This document shows positions 1 through 8,136 of a stretch of DNA of 15,260 nucleotides, one piece after another. Each line of letters starts with the position of its first letter. The first letter of the stretch is position 1. The notes under the pieces were generated by a model that saw only the letters and a list, made by a program, of their open reading frames with translations, was not told where the DNA came from and searched no databases. Position numbers and translations under genes: made by a program. This DNA is from Sergeia podlipaevii (taxonomy: Eukaryota; Euglenozoa; Kinetoplastea; Trypanosomatida; Trypanosomatidae): the NCBI GenBank assembly GCA_030849805.1, contig JASANZ010001789.1, forward strand, positions 1 to 15,260. The letters run 5' to 3'.

Positions 1-308
1 CCCCATCTTTCTCACACTGTCACACACACACTTGCAGGATATATATATATGTCGTTTGAATCGCTTTGTTGATACGAAATATATACCTAACTATCATTAT
101 TAATATTATTAATAATTGTCCTTGTCATTATTCTGAAATGCTAGCGACGAAGGAAGTAAGGAAAAAAAAAAAATAGAAGAGATAGGTCATCAACACTGAA
201 ACACACACACATATGTATTTATGTAGGTTGGTTGGTTGAAGATGTCTAGGGAAGGATGCCCACAGCAACTATTCTTTCTTTATTATTATTATTATTATGG
301 CTATGATG
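1..308 (+). other. Probable 3' UTR of an upstream, off-window gene
   Basis: No supportable gene is seen. The stretch is AT-rich, with short (AT)n at 41-50, a (CA) run near 200-210 and a TTA/TAT microsatellite at about 280-298. It holds eight ATG triplets, whereas the next 677 bases hold one. The same ATG-rich to ATG-poor switch occurs in the two complete gaps, where the ATG-rich half follows a stop codon. By analogy this is the 3' UTR of a gene ending left of the window on the same strand. That is an inference, and a strand-switch region cannot be excluded. Confidence 0.4.
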
Positions 309-689
309 AGTCGGAAAATAAGGACTACCTCCTTTTGGTTATATTCGTCTTTTACTTTATCATTCTCACATTCCCCCCCCCCTCCCTGCTCTCTCTCTCT
401 CTTTCCTTCATTTTCGATTATCTAAAGCATATACCACAACGTACAATACTATTATCATTATTATTATTATTACTATTATATTGAGAAAGAGAGTACACAC
501 AGCACACATTCACACACATACACACACCTATTATTCTTATCATTGTTACTCTGATCAGTAGGAATATAAAAAGTTGTTGCTGTCTGCTATTATTATTATT
601 ATTGGTGTTTTCTTCTTCTTCTTTTTATTGTTGTTCAAATTTAGATATATTTTTTGTTTGTTTGTTTCTCTTCCTCGTCTTTCGCTTCA

Positions 690-873
690 TCGTGTGTGTG
701 TGTGCGCGCGTCCTCTGCACTTGCGTTTATTGATCTGCTCATTATATCTCATACACATACACACACGAACACACTTCCCCATATTCTAAACTTTTAAACA
801 TTGCACACGTGCGCGCACGTAACTCTAACCCCCCGTAACCCTATGGATTGAGGCGTGTGTGTGCGTGTGTGTG
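690..873. repeat. Cluster of alternating purine-pyrimidine (GT/CA/GC) tracts
   Basis: There are three alternating tracts: a GT run passing into GCGCGC at about 690-710, a strict 20-base alternation at 802-821, and a GT run at about 853-873. The middle one contains a perfect 14-base palindrome (ACGTGCGCGCACGT, 807-820). Alternating purine-pyrimidine DNA is known to favour the Z form. Any role here is inference. Confidence 0.6.
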
Positions 874-880
874 TCCCAGT

Positions 881-892
881 TTCTCTCCTCAG
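881..892 (+). promoter_or_regulatory. Candidate spliced-leader acceptor for gene 1
   Basis: The sequence TTCTCTCCTCAG places an AG at 891-892 after a short clean pyrimidine run. Use of this site would give a leader of 93 bases with no ATG in it. An in-frame TGA at 893-895, directly after the AG, closes the gene 1 frame upstream, so the first possible start is 986. Other AGs at 851-852, 878-879 and 905-909 are alternatives. Stronger pyrimidine tracts lie further upstream (649-690), but their nearest AG is at 851-852. Confidence 0.45.
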
Positions 893-985
893 TGACCTCC
901 ACAAAGCAGAAAAAAAAAAAAAAAGAAGACGCCAGTAACATCGTCATTAAAAGCACGTAAGAAGAAAAGAAGAAGAGAGGGAAAG

Positions 986-3900
986 ATGAGTACAGCGAGC
1001 AAACACAAACCCACTCGCCGTAGTGTTCCTCCTCATCAGGGAAAGGGCAGCGGCAGTACCAAGGCACGCATGTCTGGTACTTCTACAGCGTACCGTTATA
1101 ATGGTGACAATACCGGTAGTCACAACCGTAACTCACAACGATATTGCCCTAGTAGTGATAATGGCGCGATAGCCGTAACAGCAGCAGCAGCAGCAGCGGT
1201 AGTAGTGGTCGGAACAACTATAAATAGTGCGGGGGATGTATCACAAAGCCTTGCGGGCAGCGGGGATGATCAAGATAGTGGCGGTAGCGGTAGTAATAGT
1301 GGTAATCATAAACGTCGTAGTACAAGCAGGATACGCACTGATGGAGCCATTGCATCCGCTCGTAAGCGCGGCCTAAGCATAGAAGGACACAGTTCTGGTC
1401 AGGGTGAAAGTCTAACCCCGCAAGCCACCACGAAGAAGATCAGGAATAGTGCCAATACTAACCACCAAGGCAACAAGGGCGACGGCTATGCGAAAGGGAA
1501 AGGTGAAGGAGGAGGAGGGGTGGATGGGGGTCGGAATCCTCATATGGTATCGTCCACGCGTTCTTCCTCTTCTTCCTTTTCTTTCTCGTCACCCCCGTCT
1601 TTGCAATCGACGCAGGTGCGTGGAGGCACGAAAAGACGTATCATGAGGGCGGCTCGTGGTAGCAGCGGTGATCATGTGGAAAACACGGATGAAGGCACTC
1701 AGATGTCTTCTGGGTCATCTTCGTGGGGCTCGCGCTCGTGCTCCTTTCTGTCTTCTTCCTCTCTCTCTTCCTCCTCCTCGATGCGCTCTTCCTTAGCCTC
1801 CTCTGCTGTTTTCTCATCCTCCTCTTCGTATGATTATGGAGACGGGGATGAGGAGGAAGGTTCTTCAACGTTCACCTATTCCTCAGAAGACAGCTTTGCT
1901 TCCACCTGCCTCTGCTCTCGCTGCTCTTCATCTGTCTTCAGCGCGTCCACGGGAGGAGGGGCAGCAGGCGCCTCCACCGGCTCTCTCCTCCCAAAACACC
2001 ACCCATTTTTTCTCACTCAGCGGCTGCCCTATGAACTCTTTCTTCATATTGCTTCCTATCTCAACGACACCGACTGCTGCACCTTGCTCGAGGTATCACG
2101 AGATCTTCATGGCGCTATCACCAGCGCCGACTTGGTCACGTGGCGCGATGTGTGCCTGCGGGAGTGGAGGTACAAGCAGGGGTTTCAGAACTTTGTTCTG
2201 CGCTTTTCTGAGCTGCAGCGAACGACACACTCAGATGAGGTTGAGATTATATCCCTGCAGCAGCGCATGATTGCGAAGGAGCACGCGAGTGCGCAGGAGG
2301 CGTCAGACGTGTGCGCGACGTGTGATGAGGCGACTGAGGTGGCGCGAAGACGGCTAAATCGGCAGTGGCAAAACTGGGAGATGAGGCGCGTGCAGCAGCA
2401 GCAGCAAAGCCCCAGCAGGAGCAAGGCAACTGCTAACACAGTCAACAACAACGGCAACAACAACAACAACAACAACAACAGTAGCCGGAATCTTCCACTG
2501 CCGATGAGAGGAAGAGTGGAAGAGCACAGCGAGGACACGGACAATGAGGAGGAAGAGGACGACGACGACAACGACGATGGCGATAACGACGGTGATGATG
2601 AAGAAAGTCATGGGATGTATGAGAGCAACGAAGATTTTGTTCAGAGTGAGGAGGAGGTGGAAGAGAATGACGATAGCAATGCCGGTGACGAAGAAGAGGA
2701 TAGATCACATAAAAAAGTTTACTCCTCCTACCCTCACCGAGCCAAGAAGGAGGGCGAGGTGGTGGGCACCGCGGCTTTATTCTCACTCTCTCAGACTCTA
2801 CACACATATACAGCGCATCATGTCACCGATAGCGGCTTCACTACCGCTACAATTGGTACCAAGCGCGCTAGTGTCTCAGCAGCAGCAGTAGCAACAACTG
2901 CAGCAGTTGATGTATCTTCAGCCACGTCACATCCTTCAGTGAATCAAAATAGCTTTGCTGCCTCTTCGTTTGCAGAGCGCACGTCATTCACGAGCAGTAA
3001 TAGGCAAGCCCAAAACCTGAAGCAGAAGCAACAGGGAAAGCGGAAAAATGAAAAGAGCTGTCGTCGCGCTGATGGAGGGCAACGAGCGCAGCAACAGCAG
3101 CGCAGACACCAATACAGCAATGAATCCTATCATGACGGTTGCAGCCAGAATAGCAATAGCGATAGTAGCAACGACAATGACGCTGACGATGAATGCGATG
3201 TGACTCCAGGTGTCATCCGATCCTCGGCAACTCGTCAGGTTGGCCGTCGTCGTCGCGGTCGTCGTCGTCGTGGGCACAGCCGTCGCAAGCGCAGCAGACG
3301 ACCAAAGCAGCGCAAGCACACGAACAAGCGAAAGCATCACTCACATCGGCATCGCTCTCGCAGCGGTGGCGGTGGAGGCCGAAAGAACAAAAGCAAGAGC
3401 AAGAAGCGGGGCACCAGTAGCAACAGCGGCAGCCACCACCACCACCACCACCACCGTCATCACAGTGTTGGCGGAGGCACGCGAAAGGTGAGTAAGAGCG
3501 CACGGCGACGCAGACGACATCAGCGGGCACGTCAGCAGCGAATGCGTGAGTTGGCTGCGCAGGAACGGATACAACAGGAACAACAGGATTTTATGACAGG
3601 ATTTGATGGCATGTCGGGGCTGGCTGTCGGCCGTGGAGCAGTGCTGGGTCCAACCCCGACCTACAAGGCGATCAAAAGTGCGACACCGGTGCTGAGCGCG
3701 CAGCATCTCGATCCTTCCCTCGCCCTGGTGCCCCCGCTTTCACTGTCTTCGCGATCACGCGTGAGTGCAATGGCATCGCTCTCGTCGTTGCCTCCTCCTG
3801 CCACTACCACTGTAGGTACAGTATCTCGTGCCGTAGGAGGAAGAGCAGGAGGCAGCGGCGGTGGCACTAGCAGTGCCCTCCCTGCCACAGCCACTACTAG

Positions 3901-6900
3901 TGCTTTGAATAAAGCAAGTACCGTGTCTTCTTCTCCTTCTTTAATGGCCGCTACTCAGTCGTTATCGGCAACAGCATCATCACCGGTCTCTCATGCTGCT
4001 GTCTCTACACTTCAGAACCAGCAGCAGCAGCAACAGTTGTATTGGTGGCAGTTAACACCGGAAGAGAGGCATCGACAGCTGCGCTCACTGCAACGCAGAG
4101 CCGCGGAACAGCAGCAGCAGGAGCAGGAACGCCGCGAGGAGGACGAACGGGAGGCGGCATGGAGGGAGATAGAGGCGGAGGATATGCAATGGACATCGTC
4201 AGCAAGCGCAGATAGCGAGGGCGATGACGACGAGGAGGATAACGACTTTGATGATGACGATGATGAGGGCGAACGAGAATGGGAGGACGCCAGCTCCAGA
4301 AACGAGGATGAGGAGGACGAGGATGATGATAACAATGTAGCAGAAGTGGATGATAGCACAGTAGCAGACTCACCGCTTTTTAAGTCTTCTGTCAACTCTC
4401 CACTTGCGACTACTGCTATTGCAGCTGCGGCCACCACCTCCGTAGACGATAACAACACCTATGACTGCATCAGTCATCAACACCGCCATCACCATCACCA
4501 TTCCTCACACAATGCTAGCACGACACTGACGAAACAGCAAGTGGCCTCGCCAACTGGAAGAAAGAGAGTTCAGTTTGCTGAAACCGCCACGAGAGGGGGT
4601 CATGATACTGAGAAGCATGGAATGCCAGCCCCTATCTTTTCTTCTTTTCTTTCCGCATCCTCCCTGCTCGAGAATTCATCCAGAGTACTAGGAGAGCACT
4701 CAGGCGCAGCTCTGGGGCAGGAAACACATAGAGACGTCACGAGCACTAGTGTCACTACCACCACTACCCAGGAGGGCTCTGGCCGCTTGCTATGCAGCGA
4801 CGCCAGGTACGCTCCTGTTCAGAGAGAAAAAGAAAACGCGTGTTCTCACGACAGGGATGATAACGATGATGTCAGTGGTACTAGCAACGAGAACACGTCA
4901 GATGATGCTGCTAGTCTACCGCATACTTCACGTAGTGTGCAGAGCTCTATATTAGTTACCATGAACTCGTCATCTGCCTTTTCTGAAGACCGCTACTTTC
5001 GGTCCCAAGGACACAAGAGAAGAAGGTTGAAGAGGAAGAAGAAGAAAAGTAAGGTCGAACGCACTGGGGACGTCAGCAGCAACAGCAACGGCGACAGCGG
5101 CGATGGTGTAAAGAATCAGAACAAGCATAGCAACAGTCAGAAGAAAGGTGGCTATGGCAGCGGGCAAGGGTTTGCCCTCACGATCAGCAACACCGCTAGA
5201 AGTTCAGGGAGTGGGGTTGATAAGATGGTTTTTGCTGAAGACAGTGCGACTAGCCACACTAGACTGAGCGCTAGTGGCGGCAGAGGAAGAAGGCAACAGA
5301 AACGAAAACATCAAGGAGGAGGAGCATACCGCCGGCACCGTCGAAAAAACAGTAGTAGTAGCGATGGCAGTGCCCGAGATAGGGCTAGAGCGATGAAGAA
5401 AGGATCAGCACACGGCAGGCGAGGGCGGCAGCGAAAGCTGGACAACCCATACCGCGAGCTGGAAGAGGAGATGCTCATCACGCGATCCAAGTGTATGCTG
5501 ATTCATGCCATGAGTCGATATGCGGTCCAGGTACCCCTTCACTTGCCAGGAGCGTCTCACCACTCTCATCATCCTCATGGCACTGTGGCTGCCACAGAGG
5601 AGGAGGGGCATACAAGTAGTACTCAGCGTCTCACAAACGAAAGTGGTGGGGTGACGGCTGGCAGCAACACCAGCTACGTTATCTCCTCCTCCTCTGCGAT
5701 TACCCCAGCTGCTGCTGCCAGTGCGATTGACAATACTGAAAGTCCGCGAGGTGGCGGACATTCAGCTGGCAACGCGAGCTTCGTTATACAAGTGCAGCCC
5801 ACAGCAGTGCCACGACTGGCCACGACGGATGGGCTATCTACATCGTATCTCTCCAGTCCAATGTTGGCGACTGAAGCAGGCACCACTACTCCCTCATTCT
5901 CCTCTCCGACAGCTGCGGGGGCCACCACCACCACTACTACTACGATACGCTGGAACACCCATCTCCCAGCTCCATCCTCGTCGCTGCTTCCTGCAGTACC
6001 TATCTTAACAACACGCACAGTGGTGCCTGCGAGTGCAGCGCCAGAGTTTTCTTCCCCGTTGTTGGCCTCAACCGCCGCGTCGACAGCGACGCCCTCATCC
6101 GTGGTGGCGGTGACCCAGCAGCAACAACAACAACAACAGCACCCGCCTGTGTCAGCATTTGCGAACAGCGTCAGTGCACACGTGGTAAGCGCAGTCTCTG
6201 GCAACATCGCTGCTGCTGGAAGTTCCCAAAGTCGCCTCAGCAGCCATCCTTCTCCTCCTCCGCCTCACCCTACCAACACAAACACTGGTTTCTATCCCAA
6301 CTACTTGTCTGAAGGTGAGTACGGTGCGGCATCAGCTGCGTTGCTTTCTTCCTTTGCCTCCGCGGCAACGGCTGATGTGCGCGTCGGCAATGGCTTTCAG
6401 AACCCTCGCACACATTTACAGCAGCAGCAGCATGCACCACGTCGTGATGAGGCATCAACTGGTGCCTCTGACCTTGCTAGACCTGCTAGCAGTACCTCGC
6501 CCCCTTCTCATGGGTCACTACAGTCGCAGAGAGACGACGACGACGACGGCAGCAGCAGCAGCAGCACGCACAACGCCACTGCTAGTCATCGTGATCCCGA
6601 CCGTCAACCGCATGGCAGCCATAGCGTTGTTGCTACTTCTGCCATTGACCGTATTGCTAGTACTCACCAAAACGATGGTCACGATGATGTGGATGATGTC
6701 AAGGGCGAGGACGAGGACGAAGAAGACGACTACATCACAGCCGTGTCGTGGAAGTTTGCCTACTATATGTCCCGCAGGGAGGCTCGACGTGTGCATATTA
6801 CGGTGCAAGACCTTCTCCGAGGCACCTGGCTTGCGTGCTTCAAGGCCACGGGTCAAGTGCACATGGCCAAGTTCATGCCGAATCAAACCCTCATCGTGTC

Positions 6901-7576
6901 GATTGCGGCTATTCCTTTCTTCTCAGAAAACAATGGAGGAGGAGGAAACAACAACACTGCCGCCACAACAACTGGCAGAGTTGCTAGCGCTACTGGTGCT
7001 GCAGCACCAACTAGTATGCCTCCTCTTCCTTTTCATGTTATGCAAGGTGGCGCTCAGCTAAACGTGGCTAACTTTCCTCCACTCAAGGTGGTGCGCAGGG
7101 CTCGCGTGGCGGCGACGGATGCGGGCATTCAAGGCAGCAACAGCAGTGCAGCCGCGCTGACTCCATCCCCATCCGCCGTGGAGGCAGCGGCAACGACGTC
7201 GCCTTCTTCTTCTTCTTCTTCGGTGTCGGTGAGCAGGGAAGTGGCTGCACGGGCCGCGTTCACCGCGGAACCCCAGCGAACCCTCAAGCTCGCACGACGT
7301 GTGTCGGACTGGATAATGCGACGGTCGAGTGGCAGGCCAGCACCGTCAATGCAGGATGTATTGGATGTGCTATTGCAGGTGCCAAAGAGAGGAAGAGGAG
7401 ATGCAGAGAGAGAGAACGTGCTGGAGCGGGTGCTGCGAGAATCGGAAGAGGGACGGGAGATTGACGTCAACGATGACTGGGGCTGGACCATTAGTAATGG
7501 CTTTGTCAAGCTCTTCTCGCTTAATGTGCAATCTCCGTTGTATGTTGAACGACTGCAACGTATTGCACAGATGTAG
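986..7576 (+). CDS. Very large F-box protein with low-complexity middle
   Basis: The 2,196-residue protein has an F-box at 346-395 (LPYELFLHIASYLND, then Leu/Val/Ser spacing and a closing TWRDVCLREW). F-boxes bind Skp1, so the protein is probably a substrate receptor of an SCF ubiquitin ligase; the substrate is unknown. Most of the rest is disordered: Ala6 at 66-71, Ser-rich 190-340, Gln and Asn runs near 470-500, acidic blocks near 515-575, 1072-1122 and 1896-1915, an Arg/Lys/His block at about 750-865 with His7 at 817-823, a charged helix at 1020-1069, a nuclear-signal-like KRKKKKSK near 1349, and Gln8 near 1712. A second ordered region begins at Y1916 and ends at M2196, with GTWLACFKATGQ (1946-1957) and WGWTISNGF (2165-2173). 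The start is set by an in-frame TGA at 893-895 with no Met between. The F-box call is firm; nuclear location is inferred from the basic tracts. Confidence 0.88.
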   Translation: MSTASKHKPTRRSVPPHQGKGSGSTKARMSGTSTAYRYNGDNTGSHNRNSQRYCPSSDNGAIAVTAAAAAAVVVVGTTINSAGDVSQSLAGSGDDQDSGGSGSNSGNHKRRSTSRIRTDGAIASARKRGLSIEGHSSGQGESLTPQATTKKIRNSANTNHQGNKGDGYAKGKGEGGGGVDGGRNPHMVSSTRSSSSSFSFSSPPSLQSTQVRGGTKRRIMRAARGSSGDHVENTDEGTQMSSGSSSWGSRSCSFLSSSSLSSSSSMRSSLASSAVFSSSSSYDYGDGDEEEGSSTFTYSSEDSFASTCLCSRCSSSVFSASTGGGAAGASTGSLLPKHHPFFLTQRLPYELFLHIASYLNDTDCCTLLEVSRDLHGAITSADLVTWRDVCLREWRYKQGFQNFVLRFSELQRTTHSDEVEIISLQQRMIAKEHASAQEASDVCATCDEATEVARRRLNRQWQNWEMRRVQQQQQSPSRSKATANTVNNNGNNNNNNNNSSRNLPLPMRGRVEEHSEDTDNEEEEDDDDNDDGDNDGDDEESHGMYESNEDFVQSEEEVEENDDSNAGDEEEDRSHKKVYSSYPHRAKKEGEVVGTAALFSLSQTLHTYTAHHVTDSGFTTATIGTKRASVSAAAVATTAAVDVSSATSHPSVNQNSFAASSFAERTSFTSSNRQAQNLKQKQQGKRKNEKSCRRADGGQRAQQQQRRHQYSNESYHDGCSQNSNSDSSNDNDADDECDVTPGVIRSSATRQVGRRRRGRRRRGHSRRKRSRRPKQRKHTNKRKHHSHRHRSRSGGGGGRKNKSKSKKRGTSSNSGSHHHHHHHRHHSVGGGTRKVSKSARRRRRHQRARQQRMRELAAQERIQQEQQDFMTGFDGMSGLAVGRGAVLGPTPTYKAIKSATPVLSAQHLDPSLALVPPLSLSSRSRVSAMASLSSLPPPATTTVGTVSRAVGGRAGGSGGGTSSALPATATTSALNKASTVSSSPSLMAATQSLSATASSPVSHAAVSTLQNQQQQQQLYWWQLTPEERHRQLRSLQRRAAEQQQQEQERREEDEREAAWREIEAEDMQWTSSASADSEGDDDEEDNDFDDDDDEGEREWEDASSRNEDEEDEDDDNNVAEVDDSTVADSPLFKSSVNSPLATTAIAAAATTSVDDNNTYDCISHQHRHHHHHSSHNASTTLTKQQVASPTGRKRVQFAETATRGGHDTEKHGMPAPIFSSFLSASSLLENSSRVLGEHSGAALGQETHRDVTSTSVTTTTTQEGSGRLLCSDARYAPVQREKENACSHDRDDNDDVSGTSNENTSDDAASLPHTSRSVQSSILVTMNSSSAFSEDRYFRSQGHKRRRLKRKKKKSKVERTGDVSSNSNGDSGDGVKNQNKHSNSQKKGGYGSGQGFALTISNTARSSGSGVDKMVFAEDSATSHTRLSASGGRGRRQQKRKHQGGGAYRRHRRKNSSSSDGSARDRARAMKKGSAHGRRGRQRKLDNPYRELEEEMLITRSKCMLIHAMSRYAVQVPLHLPGASHHSHHPHGTVAATEEEGHTSSTQRLTNESGGVTAGSNTSYVISSSSAITPAAAASAIDNTESPRGGGHSAGNASFVIQVQPTAVPRLATTDGLSTSYLSSPMLATEAGTTTPSFSSPTAAGATTTTTTTIRWNTHLPAPSSSLLPAVPILTTRTVVPASAAPEFSSPLLASTAASTATPSSVVAVTQQQQQQQQHPPVSAFANSVSAHVVSAVSGNIAAAGSSQSRLSSHPSPPPPHPTNTNTGFYPNYLSEGEYGAASAALLSSFASAATADVRVGNGFQNPRTHLQQQQHAPRRDEASTGASDLARPASSTSPPSHGSLQSQRDDDDDGSSSSSTHNATASHRDPDRQPHGSHSVVATSAIDRIASTHQNDGHDDVDDVKGEDEDEEDDYITAVSWKFAYYMSRREARRVHITVQDLLRGTWLACFKATGQVHMAKFMPNQTLIVSIAAIPFFSENNGGGGNNNTAATTTGRVASATGAAAPTSMPPLPFHVMQGGAQLNVANFPPLKVVRRARVAATDAGIQGSNSSAAALTPSPSAVEAAATTSPSSSSSSVSVSREVAARAAFTAEPQRTLKLARRVSDWIMRRSSGRPAPSMQDVLDVLLQVPKRGRGDAERENVLERVLRESEEGREIDVNDDWGWTISNGFVKLFSLNVQSPLYVERLQRIAQM
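1559..1645 (+). promoter_or_regulatory. Acceptor-like signal inside gene 1, before Met220
   Basis: A pyrimidine-rich coding stretch at 1559-1586 (Ser/Phe codons) is followed by its first AG at 1614-1615. The next ATG is at 1643, which is in frame (Met220) and lies before the F-box. If used, it would yield a form of 1,977 residues that keeps the F-box. This is a pattern match only; Ser-rich coding sequence produces pyrimidine tracts by itself. Confidence 0.25.
2021..2170 (+). other. F-box domain (within gene 1)
   Basis: Residues 346-395 form the only clearly recognisable domain in this protein. Typical features seen are the LP at 347-348, the E-L-F-L-H-I helix, the Y-L-N-D turn, a CCTLLEVSRDLH helix and a final W (386) followed by a second W (394). 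Family knowledge predicts Skp1 binding through this segment. It lies well inside the protein after a Ser-rich N-terminal region. Confidence 0.85.
6731..7573 (+). other. Ordered C-terminal region of gene 1, unassigned
   Basis: Residues 1916-2196 return to mixed, aromatic-rich composition after a long disordered stretch. Blocks are 1916-1980 (SWKFAYYMSRREARR; GTWLACFKATGQVHMAKF; an NQTLIV strand), about 2013-2043 (PLPFHVM to KVVRRARV) and about 2090-2196 (SDWIMRR, DVLDVLLQVP, WGWTISNGFVKLFSLN). Gly/Asn/Thr and Ser/Ala inserts separate them. In F-box proteins the part distant from the F-box normally binds the substrate, so this is the likely recognition module. I do not recognise the fold; the spacing of W/F/V residues suggests beta strands. 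Confidence 0.45.
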
Positions 7577-8136
7577 TGATGATGTTGTATATTTGTGTGT
7601 GGGATAAGCGGGTGGAAGTGGAGAGATGAGAACGGTTGCCGTTTTTTCTTTTCTCTTTTTTTTTCTTTTTCTTTTACTTTGGTATGTTGTTGCACTGCGT
7701 ATTTACATCTTTATGAAGGGGGGGGGAGGGGAATGGAAGATGACTTGCGTATGGAAGCCTTGCTTGTATTTGTTGCTTCTATTGCTTGTTCTTTCTCCCT
7801 CACACATCTCTGAAATTGTGCGGGCTTTGCTTCGATGAGGAAGAAAAGAGGAGAGGAAAGAAAAAAAAAATCAATGCAAAAGGAGCAAAAAGGGGAAAAA
7901 ATGTCCCGAACTTACCTTTTTGTATATGTGCAAGGTATATGTATTTTCCTCTCTCCTTTTTTTTTTCTCCTTACTCGTGTGCCTCCTTTATTTTATTTTT
8001 ATCTTTCAGTTACTTTGCATGACTTATATTTTTTTTCTCTCTCTTGCGAATTTAGCAGTCACAGCGTCAACTCAGCGCACTTTGTGTTCTCATTTCTTTT
8101 TTATTTTATTTTTTTTTGTGTGTGTGTATGTCCATG
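7577..8136 (+). other. Probable 3' UTR of gene 1
   Basis: The stretch contains no supportable gene and 16 ATG triplets, in contrast to none in the following 541 bases. It contains T/C-rich runs at about 7640-7680, 7949-7972 and 8087-8117, a G9 run at 7718-7726, and a purine-rich block at about 7833-7902. Short frames here are translations of T-rich DNA (Phe/Leu/Ser strings). The polyadenylation site is not identifiable from a motif; in kinetoplastids it is set by the next splice signal downstream. Confidence 0.5.

Larger units (their letters stand above)
309..985 (+). promoter_or_regulatory. Trans-splicing and 5' leader zone of gene 1
   Basis: This is a 677-base gene-free stretch with only one ATG (843-845). 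It contains a C10 run (373-382), a CT microsatellite near 390-404, TTA/TAT microsatellites at about 449-480 and 582-603, pyrimidine-rich tracts at about 608-630 and 649-690, GT/GC alternating blocks (690-873) and an A15 run (910-924). Several pyrimidine-tract plus AG units could serve as spliced-leader acceptors. Short frames readable here are only low-complexity translations of these repeats. Confidence 0.5.

Noticed and set aside
236..484. An 82-codon + strand frame before gene 1
   Set aside because: It is a translation of TAT, CT and TTA microsatellites into Tyr, Leu and Ser runs and has no protein-like composition.
822..845. Telomere-like CCCTAA-type sequence
   Set aside because: Only about one and a half degenerate units (CTAACCCCCC, GTAACCCTA) are present, with no tandem array. 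This is likely chance in C-rich DNA.
2393..2480. CAG/AAC repeats as a possible mobile element or CRISPR-like array
   Set aside because: The repeats are simple codon runs with no spacers, terminal repeats or target duplications.
5674..6207. A 177-codon - strand frame within gene 1
   Set aside because: It is a mirror of Gln, Thr and Ala repeat codons (Cys and Val runs), with no independent support.
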